A stretch of DNA of 64,000 bases, taken from contig JBHOQU010000124.1 in NCBI GenBank assembly GCA_042408785.1, positions 1-64,000 on the forward strand, given 5' to 3'. Under the pieces are notes generated by a model that saw only the letters and a list, made by a program, of their open reading frames with translations, ran no database searches and was not told the origin of the DNA. Every line of letters begins with the position of its first letter. The first letter of the stretch is position 1. This document shows positions 1 to 9,149 of the stretch, one piece after another. The position numbers were made by a program, and so were the translations under genes. This stretch comes from JAUQQI01 sp042408785. GTDB taxonomy: Bacteria > Chloroflexota > Dehalococcoidia > JAUQQI01.

Positions 1-906
<906 letters not shown>

Positions 907-972
907 CCCGCCATTTTCTTCCCCCGGCTCTTGCGAACTTGTCTCCTGTTCAGTTGTTTAGGCGCGACCCGT

Positions 973-1003
973 CCCGACACCTCAGCGGCGTCGGGGCTTT
1001 TTT
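973..1003 (+). terminator. intrinsic terminator after 23S rRNA
   Basis: CCCGACACC (973-981) pairs with GGCGTCGGG (987-995) with one mismatch around a five-base loop, followed by a run of six T. It ends the rRNA transcript directly after the 23S gene. The spacer 906-1049 holds nothing else that I can recognise. Confidence 0.85.
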
Positions 1004-1033
1004 CTTTGGCCTCGATACTTTCGCATCCCCCTG

Positions 1034-1039
1034 TATAAT
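1034..1039 (+). promoter_or_regulatory. -10 element for the broken membrane gene
   Basis: A consensus TATAAT lies only 10 bases before the ATG at 1050. No -35 at normal spacing is clear (TTGGCC at 1006 is too far away). If used, transcription would start a few bases before the ATG, giving an almost leaderless mRNA. Confidence 0.45.
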
Positions 1040-1049
1040 CTCCCCGGTA

Positions 1050-3060
1050 ATGTCTCGCCTGAACGGTACCCTCCCACCCCCCGCCCTCCCCCGAATTGCT
1101 TTCCCCGAGGGCCTGCTCTCAGCCCTGACCCTGGGCCTCCTGGTCGGCTGGAGGCTTGTTCTGCCCGAGCGGGACATGGCCGAGACCGGTCCCCGCGCCC
1201 TGTCCGATGCGGCCTTTGCCCTCTGGCGGTCGGGGCCGGGCTCGGCTACACCGCCCTGCGTCTCGTGGGCTTCGAGGCCGACCACCCGGCCCACCGGCTC
1301 AGGTTCGGCCTGTCCGCCGGGCTCGGCCTCCTGGGCTTTATTCCCCTGGGCCTCGGTCTGGGTGGGTTTCTGCGGATTGAGGGGCTCTTGGGGGCGCTGG
1401 GCTTGACGGCCGTCGTCACGGCGCCGGCCACCCGACTGGCCCTCAGTGATTTTCGGACGCTGTTGAACCGCCGCGTCCGTATCCGAAGCTTGGCGCGGGA
1501 TGGGGTCTTGGGGGCCCTTTACGGGGCCTTCGCCTTTGCGCTCCTGACCCTGGCCCTGACACCGCCCATCGGTTATGACGACCGCTGGTACCACCTGGAG
1601 GCTCCAAAGCTGTTCCTGCAGGCTGGCCGAATCTACCCGAACCGTACAACTGGAACGCTAACTACGCCTTTGCTCCGGACATGCTTTACGTCTTTCCGCT
1701 GGCCTTTGACAACGACGCGGTGCCCCGCCTCCTGCATGCAACATTTGGCCTGCTTGTATTAGCGAGCGGCTACGCCCTGGGTCGGGTTTACTCGCCCACC
1801 CTGGCCTGGGTTATCCCCGTGGCCCTTCTGACAATGGGCCCGTTCGTGGCCACGGCGGCGCAGGCCGGTACCGACTTCGCGGTTGCCTGCTTTGAGCTCT
1901 TGGCCCTGGAGCTGGTGGCCGGCTACATCACAGGTGGCCGGACGCTGAACCTCAAGTTGCTAAGTCTCTATCTTGGGCTCGGCCTCGCGACGAGGGCCAC
2001 TGCCGCGGCCGGGGTGGCGGCCGTTGGGGTCGTGCTCGCTGTGGGGCTCGGATTACGGCTGATGCGGGGCGGCGTGGCGGTCCTGCCGGTTACCCCGGCC
2101 GGGCTTCTTGGCGCGGTCCTCCTGGGTTTTGCGGCCGTGTTTCCCTGGTACGCCAAGAACTGGGCCTGGTTCGGACACCCGCTTTTCCCCTACGCCGGAG
2201 ATGTGCCCGGCCAGGACGCCGGACTGCGGATGCGTCTGCTCATTGAATATGTGACCGATGGTTATGGGCTACCGAAAACCGCCGTAGGCCTGTTGCAGTT
2301 GCCGGTCGCCCTCTTTACGTTCCCAACCCTGTTCGGGCTGATTCCGCCGCCGGCCGCGCTGATAGGGCTGGCGCCCTTTGTCATCTTCCTTACCCGGCGG
2401 CCCCCACTAGAAATTCTGGGATTTTTCGGCATCCGGACGCTGACCTGGTTTTTTAGCTCCCAGCAGATCCGCTTCCTGGTTTCCGCCCTGGTTGTGCTGG
2501 GCGTTCTGCTGGTCGCGGCCGTCGGACGAGCAAATCCGCCCCGGCTGCGGCGCATTGCCGGGAGGGCCGCCGTATGGTCGACCGTCGCGCTGGCGGCCTA
2601 TGTGACCTTTACTTACGGCCGCTTTATAGTTTTATCTTCGCAGTGGCCGGTTATCGTCGGGTACGAAAGTAAAGAAAGCTACCTGACGAGGATCCTGCCG
2701 GGCTTCCGGGCCCTCGGCTTTATACGCTCCCTGCCGCCCGACGGCCGGGTGCTTCTGGTAGGGGATGCCCGCCACTACTACTGTCCGGCCGCCTGCTGGC
2801 CCGAGGCCGACCAGTTCAACTGGACGCGGCTGGCCATCCTGGCCGACTTTGAACCGGAACGGGTTGTTGAGCCCCTCAGGTCGCTGGGAATAACCCACGT
2901 CCTGGTGAGCCGGCCGGACGTGGAGTTCCTTTCAGCTCACGACCCGCAGGGCTGGTTCCGGCGGTCGGTCCGCCTGCTTTACAACCTGGTGCCCCGGTGC
3001 CTGGAGCTGACCTTCGTGGACCTGCCCGCGGAGGTGTATGAGCTTACGTGCCCGAACTGA
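1050..3060 (+). pseudogene. frameshifted multi-spanning membrane protein, glycosyltransferase-39-like
   Basis: One gene is read in three frames. Frame A runs from ATG 1050 to about 1232, frame B from about 1232 to 1639, and frame C from about 1639 to the stop at 3060. The joins restore smooth protein: ALWRS/GAGLGYTALR needs one more G in the GGGG run at 1232-1235, and RIYP/EPYNWNANYAF needs one more base near 1638. The restored product would be about 670 residues with many hydrophobic helices and a soluble C-terminal part after about residue 560. This resembles the dolichyl-phosphate-mannose or ArnT-like glycosyltransferase superfamily. Family membership is inferred from the topology and the FAPDMLYVFPLAF-type segment. 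Either the gene is decayed or the sequence has two homopolymer-type errors. Confidence 0.65.
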
Positions 3061-3156
3061 CCTTAGGGGGTTTTCCCGGGCTCGGCCCGGCTTGACAGCG
3101 GCGATGGCCGACGCTTATCCTGCTTGCGGCATCATCCCGTCCGAAGGAGGGGACAC

Positions 3157-4014
3157 GTGGCCCACCAGCTGATCCAGGTTGAGGAGCACGACGGCGTCCT
3201 GGTTATTACTCTGGATGACCCGAAAACCCGCAACGCCATCGGCCCGGAAATGTATGCCGAAATCAGCGCCGAGCTCGACCGGTTCGAGGCCGACCCGAAC
3301 CTGCGCTGCCTGGTGATTACCGGCCGGGACCCGGCCTTTTGCTCCGGGGCCAACGTCCGGGGCATGGCCCGGACGGTCGAGGAGCGGGAGGCCGTGCGGG
3401 GCCGGCCCGAGCTCGCGGCAAGACCCTGGGATGAAATCGAGCGGCGGCTTAAGGAGACGCCGGCCGAAAGCCCCGGCTTCTACGACGTCCGAAACTTGCC
3501 GGTTCGGCTGCACCGGCTTCAGAAGCCTTCCATCGCGGCCATCAACGGCTACGCGATGGGCCTGGGCCTGGGCGTCGCCCTCTCCTGCGATATTCGGGTC
3601 GCCTCGGAGCGGGCCGGCCTCTCGGAAACCTTTATCCAGCGGGGCCTCATCCCGGCCGACGGCAGCTGCTGGCAGCTCCCCCGGATGGTCGGCCTCACCC
3701 ACACCTTTTACATGCAGTACACCGGCGACATTATCGACCCCGAAACGGCCCTGCGCATCGGCCTGGTGAGCCGGGTCGTGCCCCACGAGCGGCTGATGGA
3801 AGAGGCGATCGGGCTGGCGAAGCGGCTGGCCAGCGGCCCCACCTACGCCATGGGCCTGATCAAGTGGCTGGTCCATTATTCCCTCCACAGCACCTTTGAA
3901 GACAGCATGCGGGTGGCCGGGGTGATTCAGGAGGTCGCCCGGGACACCCACGACCACCGGGAGGGGGTCCAGGCCTTCCTGGAAAAGCGGCCCCCCAGAT
4001 TTATCGGCCGCTAG
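3157..4014 (+). CDS. enoyl-CoA hydratase/isomerase family protein
   Basis: A 285-residue crotonase-fold protein. The start is taken as GTG 3157 because AAGGAGGGG lies just before it; an upstream in-frame ATG at 3124 has no such site. The oxyanion-hole segment FCSGANVRGM is at about residues 61-70, and the second conserved block (INGYAMGLGLGVALSCD) follows in mid-protein. In classical hydratases two glutamates act in catalysis. The one in the GGxCELA segment is replaced here by Val (LGLGVALSCD), while the one in the LSETFIQRGLIPADGS block is present. A single acid is more typical of isomerase-like or other crotonase members, so the exact reaction is open. It converges on the acyl-CoA dehydrogenase operon, and beta-oxidation-type work on the same substrate is plausible. 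Confidence 0.88.
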   Translation: MAHQLIQVEEHDGVLVITLDDPKTRNAIGPEMYAEISAELDRFEADPNLRCLVITGRDPAFCSGANVRGMARTVEEREAVRGRPELAARPWDEIERRLKETPAESPGFYDVRNLPVRLHRLQKPSIAAINGYAMGLGLGVALSCDIRVASERAGLSETFIQRGLIPADGSCWQLPRMVGLTHTFYMQYTGDIIDPETALRIGLVSRVVPHERLMEEAIGLAKRLASGPTYAMGLIKWLVHYSLHSTFEDSMRVAGVIQEVARDTHDHREGVQAFLEKRPPRFIGR

Positions 4015-4021
4015 GCCGCGG

Positions 4022-5152
4022 CTAAAGCTCTAGGGCGGCGGCCAGCCGCCGCTTGTGGAACTTAGGGTCGCCCAGGTAACTGTAAAGGCTTCGGGAGGCC
4101 TTGGTATAGAGGACCAGGCCGTAGTTTCGGACGACGCCGATACCGGCGTGGACCTCGTGGCAGGAGTTGCACGCCCGGTAATAGCCCTCGCTGGCCACGG
4201 CCTTGGCCAGGTGGACCGAAGCTTCTGCGGGCCGTCCGGTCTCCAGCTTCCAGATGGCCTCGTAGTTCGTCCAGCGGGCGGCGTCCAGATGGTTGACGAT
4301 GTCGATAATGTGGTCCTGGACCCGCTGGAACCTGCCGATGGGCTGTCCGAACTGCACCCGGGTCTGGCTGTAGTTTACGGCCAGCTCGAAGAGGGCCTCG
4401 ATGCCCCCGACCTTGTAGGCGCACAGGACCGGAATGGCCCTCAGAAAGGCCCGGCTCAGGCCTGGCCAGGCAGTCCCGGCCTCCCCCAGAACGGCCCGCT
4501 GGGGCACCCGGACGGCCTCAAACCGGACCTCGCACAGACCGGCCATGAACCCCGGCAGGGTCCTCACGGCGATGCCGGGTTCGGCCCGGTCGACCAGAAA
4601 GACCGTAAGGCCGGAGGTTGGGTCGGCGGCCCCGTCGGTGCGGGCCACGCACAGCAGGTGGGTTGCGGCCGCGGCATCGTGGACGAACAGCTTGACCCCG
4701 TCCAGGATGTAGTCGGGGCCGTCCCGGCGGGCCGTCATTTTGACCGACTCAGGACCCCAGCCGTAGTCGGGCTCGGTGTAGGCGAGAGCAAGAATCAGCT
4801 CGCCCGAGGCGACCTGGGGCAGGATTTCCCGCCGCTGGTCCTCAGTCCCGCACTCGAGGATGACCGAGGCACCCAGTACGGCTGAGCTGAAGTGGGGGCC
4901 GCCCAGGGGGCCCCGGCCCAACTGCTCGTAGACCACGGCGGTGTCCAGCAGTCCGGCCCCCTCGCCCCCGTACTCGGTCGGGATGGCCAGGCCCAGCCAG
5001 CCCATTCGGGCCAGCTGGCGCCAAAGGTCGGGGGAGATGCCCGTCTCGGTCCGGTCCAGCTCCAGGAGGGTCTGCCGGGGGCATTCCCGTTCAAGTAAGG
5101 CGCGGGCGGTGGATTTGAGCATCTCCTGCTGTTCGGTCAGGGCAAGGTCCAT
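4022..5152 (-). CDS. acyl-CoA dehydrogenase, small/partner-type
   Basis: A 376-residue FAD-dependent acyl-CoA dehydrogenase with an N-terminal helical domain (MDLALTEQQEMLKSTAR), a central beta domain and a C-terminal helical domain. The C-terminal segment reads HEVHAGIGVVRNYGLVLYTK in place of the usual GGxGYTxEhPLxR stretch. I do not see the catalytic glutamate in the place it has in medium-chain enzymes. The gene lies 11 bases downstream of a second acyl-CoA dehydrogenase in the same direction, with GAGGAG before its ATG. Paired genes like this often encode heteromeric dehydrogenases (for example the FadE pairs of sterol degradation) in which one chain is catalytically silent. That pairing is inference; the substrate is unknown. 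Confidence 0.88.
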   Translation of the reverse strand: MDLALTEQQEMLKSTARALLERECPRQTLLELDRTETGISPDLWRQLARMGWLGLAIPTEYGGEGAGLLDTAVVYEQLGRGPLGGPHFSSAVLGASVILECGTEDQRREILPQVASGELILALAYTEPDYGWGPESVKMTARRDGPDYILDGVKLFVHDAAAATHLLCVARTDGAADPTSGLTVFLVDRAEPGIAVRTLPGFMAGLCEVRFEAVRVPQRAVLGEAGTAWPGLSRAFLRAIPVLCAYKVGGIEALFELAVNYSQTRVQFGQPIGRFQRVQDHIIDIVNHLDAARWTNYEAIWKLETGRPAEASVHLAKAVASEGYYRACNSCHEVHAGIGVVRNYGLVLYTKASRSLYSYLGDPKFHKRRLAAALEL

Positions 5153-5163
5153 CGGTTCGCTCC

Positions 5164-6396
5164 TCAGACAACGGTGCCGGCTTCTTCCCGGACGGCCCGG
5201 CCGATGCCGATCCGCCGGGCCATAATCACCTTCTGGATTTCGATGGTGCCGCCCGGATGGGTTGCCACGATGCTGGCCCGGTGGAACACCTCCAGGTGGC
5301 CGTCGGAGGGGTCCCAGGCGGGGTCGTTGGTGAGGGCGTAGGGGCCCAGGGCCTTCAGAATAGCCTCGGCGATGCGCAGGCCCGAGACCTTCCGGTGGAG
5401 GGAGGCCTGAGGGCCCTCGTAGGTCCGGGGCCGACGGGTGTGCCGGAGCCAGTAGTTGCGCAGGTTAAAGAGGCGGCCGATTTCGGCGTCGATGTAGCAT
5501 TCCACCAGCAGATCCCGGACGTCGGGGTCCTGGCTGAGGGGCCGGCCGTTGCGGTAGGTGGTTTTGCAGTACTCGATGAGCCGGTCGACGATGCGGTTGC
5601 GCCGAATACTGCCGGCGCCCCCGTGCTCCAGCTCCAGATGGGTTGTGGCCACCTTCCAGCCGTTATTCTCGCCCCCGATGAGGTTGAAGGCCGGGACCCG
5701 AACGTTATCGAAGTAGACGGTGTATTTGGTGCCGGGCGAGGCCCCGCCCTCGCCGCCGGCCATAAGCAGGTCCAGGGGCGTCATGGAAATGCCGGGCAGG
5801 TCGGCCGGAATCATAAACCAGCTTAGGTTCTCGTGGCGGCGGCCGTTCGGGTCGGTGCAGACGATGGTCCAGAGCCAGTCGGCCCCATGCAGGCTGCCGA
5901 CGAAGGTCTTCTGTCCGTTGATGACGTAGTGGTCCCCGTCCCGGACCGCCAGGGTCTTGACGCTGGCCAGGTCGGACCCTGCCCCCGGTTCGGTGAGAAG
6001 CTGCCAGACCCGCACCTCCCCTTTAAGAATCGGCGGCAGAAAATAGCGCTTCTGCTCCTCGGTCCCCCAGACCAGGATGCAGGGGGCCCCGAGGGTCCCG
6101 CCGGTGTTGTAGAAGGGCGGGAGGGAAAGGCCGTACCGGTCGAGCTCCTCTTCGATGATGACGGCCAGCTCCATGGGCAGACCGCCGCCCCCGTACTCCT
6201 TGGGGAAGGTGGGGAAAAGCCAGCCCCGCTCCCCAAGCTTGCGGCCGAGCTCCCGGCGCATAAGGTACTGCTCGTAGGAGAGGTGGGCGGGGTCCACCGG
6301 CTCCTCTAGGCCGGGAGGAATGTTGGCTTCGAGGAACGCCCGGACCTCCCGGCGAAAGGCTTCCTGTTCGGGCGAGTACTTAACCTCAAAATCCAT
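5164..6396 (-). CDS. acyl-CoA dehydrogenase, large-type
   Basis: A 410-residue acyl-CoA dehydrogenase. The N-terminal domain starts MDFEVKYSPEQEAFRREVR. The FAD/substrate middle domain carries LTEPGAGSDLASVKT at about residues 136-150, the signature-1 region of the family. The C-terminal end reads THPGGTIEIQKVIMARRIG, equivalent to the GTSEIQRxIIAER signature. It is first in the pair with the smaller enzyme at 4022-5152 and probably its catalytic partner. It oxidises an acyl-CoA to the enoyl-CoA, passing electrons to an electron-transfer flavoprotein that is not in this window. A 65-base gap separates it from the Fe-ADH-like gene upstream; all four minus-strand genes may be one operon. Confidence 0.92.
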   Translation of the reverse strand: MDFEVKYSPEQEAFRREVRAFLEANIPPGLEEPVDPAHLSYEQYLMRRELGRKLGERGWLFPTFPKEYGGGGLPMELAVIIEEELDRYGLSLPPFYNTGGTLGAPCILVWGTEEQKRYFLPPILKGEVRVWQLLTEPGAGSDLASVKTLAVRDGDHYVINGQKTFVGSLHGADWLWTIVCTDPNGRRHENLSWFMIPADLPGISMTPLDLLMAGGEGGASPGTKYTVYFDNVRVPAFNLIGGENNGWKVATTHLELEHGGAGSIRRNRIVDRLIEYCKTTYRNGRPLSQDPDVRDLLVECYIDAEIGRLFNLRNYWLRHTRRPRTYEGPQASLHRKVSGLRIAEAILKALGPYALTNDPAWDPSDGHLEVFHRASIVATHPGGTIEIQKVIMARRIGIGRAVREEAGTVV

Positions 6397-6461
6397 GGCG
6401 GCTCACTCCGGTGCCGTGAGATTCCGGACCAGTCTAACAGCCCCGCTCACTCCGGGTCAAA

Positions 6462-7640
6462 TTACCAGGCGGCCTTCAGCAGGTCCACCAGCTCGGCGGG
6501 ACCCTCCACCCGGCGGGGATTGCCCTGAAGGAAAAAGTCGTGCATGGCCGCCTGGGCCAAAACCGGCAGGTCGCCCTCGGGAATCCCGAGCTCCCGGAGG
6601 CGGCGGGGGAAGCCCAGTCGACCCAAGAACCCGTCAATCCAGCCGTCCAGGCCGTCGGCCGACGGTTCGGCCCCAAGGATGGGGGCCAGCCGGAGCTGGG
6701 CCTGAAGGGTTACCGGGCGGTTAAACCGCAGGCCCGGCACCAGCAGTACCGCCGAGGCCGTCCCCTGGTCGATCTGGTCGTAGCGGCTCTGAATCTGGTG
6801 GACGAGGGCCGAGACCACCCCACCCCCGCCTCCGGCCAGGGCGTCGGAAGCCCGGTTCGAAAGCAGGGCGGCGCAGGCCGCGCCCAGTCGCGGCTCCGCT
6901 TCGTCCGGCCGTTCCACTGTGGCCGGAATGGCGTCTTTTAAGAGCTCGAGGGCGGTGCGGAGGTCTGCCAGGGCGAACGGGTTGAGGGGACGGGAGGTAA
7001 AGGCGTTGACGGCCCCGGTGAAGGCGGCCACGGCCGCCCGCACCGAGACCGCTGGGGGTGCGCTCAGGAGGGCTTCGGCGTCCAGAAAGACCGCGGCCGG
7101 CCGGGTCTTCGGGTCGAAGAGTTCGAGGCGGTGGCGGGTTTCGGGGTCCAGGACGGCCGCCCCGGCCCGGTTCACGGCCGTATTCGGGGTGGTAGGGACG
7201 ACCAGGTTGGGAAGCTTGGGCCGCTCGAGGCGGGGACTGACCGGCGGCTGGCCCGGCGGATACTGGGTTGCCAGCTCGTGGGCCGGCCTGCCTTCGGCCA
7301 GCAGGATGGTTATGGCCCGGGCGGTCACCACGGTGCTTCCGCCCCCAACGGCCAGAATGGCGTCGGGTTGAGCCCGGCGGGCCAGCTCCACCCCGGCCTC
7401 CACCGCCGGCAGGGGCGACTCCTTCTGAACGCCGTCGAACACGGCGACCAGGGCGCCGCCCAGGAGGGATTCAATTCGCTTTAACAGCGTCTGCCGGCGG
7501 ACCACGCTGGGTGCGCACACTGCCATTACCCGGCCTGCCCCCAGCCGGCCGACCTCCCGGGGCAGCTGGGCCAGGGCATCCCGGCCGGCGAAGACCCGGC
7601 TAGCCGGGCTGATGAACCTGAAGTCCAGGGCGATGTCCAT
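6462..7640 (-). CDS. iron-type alcohol dehydrogenase / maleylacetate-reductase-like protein with lost metal ligands
   Basis: A 392-residue group III (Fe-ADH) fold protein. ATG 7640 is preferred over GTG 7646 because GGGAGG sits 5 bases before it. The nucleotide-binding stretch AVGGGSTVVTARAI (about residues 97-110) matches GGGSxxDxAKA, but the Asp is Val. In the metal-binding helix, usually DALTHAIEAY, the sequence is AAFTGAVNAF: Asp became Ala and the first His became Gly. The second His is kept (ALVHQIQ, about residue 281), while the last His of PHG is Gln (DQG, 291-293). So one of four expected metal ligands remains. Maleylacetate reductases of this fold can be metal-independent, which fits, but the activity is not established. 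Confidence 0.8.
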   Translation of the reverse strand: MDIALDFRFISPASRVFAGRDALAQLPREVGRLGAGRVMAVCAPSVVRRQTLLKRIESLLGGALVAVFDGVQKESPLPAVEAGVELARRAQPDAILAVGGGSTVVTARAITILLAEGRPAHELATQYPPGQPPVSPRLERPKLPNLVVPTTPNTAVNRAGAAVLDPETRHRLELFDPKTRPAAVFLDAEALLSAPPAVSVRAAVAAFTGAVNAFTSRPLNPFALADLRTALELLKDAIPATVERPDEAEPRLGAACAALLSNRASDALAGGGGGVVSALVHQIQSRYDQIDQGTASAVLLVPGLRFNRPVTLQAQLRLAPILGAEPSADGLDGWIDGFLGRLGFPRRLRELGIPEGDLPVLAQAAMHDFFLQGNPRRVEGPAELVDLLKAAW

Positions 7641-7642
7641 CT

Positions 7643-8980
7643 TCACCTCCCAGGGGAGTAGGCGTGCTTGGGAACCGGACCCGGCGCCTGGGGGCGCCGA
7701 ACGTTAGCGTAAAGCAAGGCCGCCAGAAGGGACATCAAGGCAAAGGCCATCAGGGCCGGCTGGTAAGACCGGGTCTGGTCGAAGACCCAGCCGGCGAAGA
7801 CCGGCCCCAGCACCCCGATACTGCAGATGGAGTTGACGATACCCCGCAACGTGGCGTAGCTGCGCCGGCCGAAAAATTCGCCGATCAGGGACCAATTGAC
7901 GGCCCCCACGCTTTCGCTGGCGGCGTAGACCACCACGAAGATGAGGGGGGCTAAGGGCGTCTCGAGAAAGGCAAGGAGGACCATAGCCACGGCCTGGCAG
8001 GCGGTGCCCCCGGCCAGGATGTAGGTCTTCTTAACCCGGTCGCCCAGCCAGCCCAGGGTAAGGCCGGCCGGAATGGCCAGGAAAGCCATCAGGCCCACCA
8101 GGTTGGCCGCAACCTGTTCCGAGAGGCCCTTCCAGACGAACATCGGTACAAAGTGCACCCCGAGGCCGGAATAGACCCCGAGGCGCAGGGCGGTGGCCAC
8201 GGCGATGAGCCAGTAGGCCGTGGTGCGGAGGGCCTGCCGGGCGGTGAAGTCCCGCGCTTGCTCCCGGATGAGGGGCCTATCGGGGACAGCTGAAGGCGGG
8301 TCCTTTCGGCCGTCGGGTAGCAGGCCCATTTCCTCGGGGGACCGGCGAACCACCCGGGATAGGGGCACCACAAAGGCGAGGATGACAAGTCCGCAGACCA
8401 CGGCCCCGACCCGCCAGCCGTAGGTGAGAACGACCGTGGAGATGAGGGGCACCAGGAACGCCCCGCCCAGGCGGAAGGAGGCCGTAAGCAGGCTCATGGC
8501 CGTAGTCCGGTACCGGACGAACCACTGGTTGGCGGCGGCCAGCATCGACTGAAAGAACCCCATATCGAACCCAACGGCGATCAGGCCCATGTAAACGAGC
8601 AGAAAGGCCCAGAAGTCGCTGACCTGGGAGAGGATGAGAAATCCCAGGCCGGTGATGGTGCCCCCGAGGGCCACCATCCGGCGGGGTCCAAGGCGGTCAA
8701 TGAGCAAGCCGACGATGGGGCCGTCGATGCTCCCTTCCAGACGGGCCAGGGAAAAGATGAGGGATGTGGCGGCCCGGTTAAGGCCGAGGTCGGCGGCCAC
8801 CGGGAGGAAAAAGACGGTAAAGCCGTAGTAATAGAGGGCCCCGACGGCGTGGATGACGCTGCCGGCGGCGATAACCCACCACCCGTAGTAGACGTTGGCC
8901 AGCCTTCGGCGCAGGGACTTGCCCAGCGGCCCCGGAATGCTCACACGAAAGTTTAGCCTATGGCTCGGCCTGCTGGTCAA
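7643..8980 (-). CDS. MFS transporter, monocarboxylate/oxalate-formate type
   Basis: A 445-residue carrier with about 12 membrane helices. The opening YYGWWVIAAGSVIHAVG and the loop 2-3 motif DRLGPRRMV (G-x3-D-R-x-G-x-R-R type) are characteristic of the OFA and monocarboxylate-transporter branches of the MFS. The start is uncertain: TTG 8980 gives the longest frame, and GTG 8944 is an alternative just before the helical part. Neither has a strong ribosome-binding site. The stop lies a few bases before the Fe-ADH-like ATG, so the two are probably cotranscribed. A role in importing an organic acid used by the downstream CoA-dependent enzymes is inference. Confidence 0.88.
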   Translation of the reverse strand: MTSRPSHRLNFRVSIPGPLGKSLRRRLANVYYGWWVIAAGSVIHAVGALYYYGFTVFFLPVAADLGLNRAATSLIFSLARLEGSIDGPIVGLLIDRLGPRRMVALGGTITGLGFLILSQVSDFWAFLLVYMGLIAVGFDMGFFQSMLAAANQWFVRYRTTAMSLLTASFRLGGAFLVPLISTVVLTYGWRVGAVVCGLVILAFVVPLSRVVRRSPEEMGLLPDGRKDPPSAVPDRPLIREQARDFTARQALRTTAYWLIAVATALRLGVYSGLGVHFVPMFVWKGLSEQVAANLVGLMAFLAIPAGLTLGWLGDRVKKTYILAGGTACQAVAMVLLAFLETPLAPLIFVVVYAASESVGAVNWSLIGEFFGRRSYATLRGIVNSICSIGVLGPVFAGWVFDQTRSYQPALMAFALMSLLAALLYANVRRPQAPGPVPKHAYSPGR

Positions 8981-9051
8981 GTTGCGACCTAACCAGCCAG
9001 GGCTTTCCAGTTTTATGGCCTAAGCAGTTATTGGGCGGCGCTCAGGCAGTC

Positions 9052-9081
9052 TGTAGGGGCGCCCGGCCGGGCGCCCCTACA
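9052..9081. repeat. perfect 30-bp palindrome
   Basis: TGTAGGGGCGCCCGG is followed immediately by its exact reverse complement, so both strands read the same. It lies in the gap between the end of the solute-binding-protein gene and the start of the MFS gene. As RNA it would form a 13-15 bp hairpin, but no U run follows on either strand. GTAGGGGCG...CGCCCCTAC palindromes are familiar as dispersed intergenic elements in several bacterial groups, so a small REP/MITE-like repeat is the simplest reading. Confidence 0.8.
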
Positions 9082-9149
9082 ATGGACCGGCTGCCTCGCC
9101 CTGGTGAGCCGTCCCGACCAACCCCGGAGACGTCGAACTGCTGGGCAGG

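Noticed and set aside
1220..1660. Programmed frameshifting in the gene at 1050-3060
   Set aside because: No slippery heptamer with downstream structure, and two shifts in the same sense are needed. Decay or sequencing error is simpler.
9052..9081. The 30-base palindrome as an intrinsic terminator
   Set aside because: No U run follows it on either strand.
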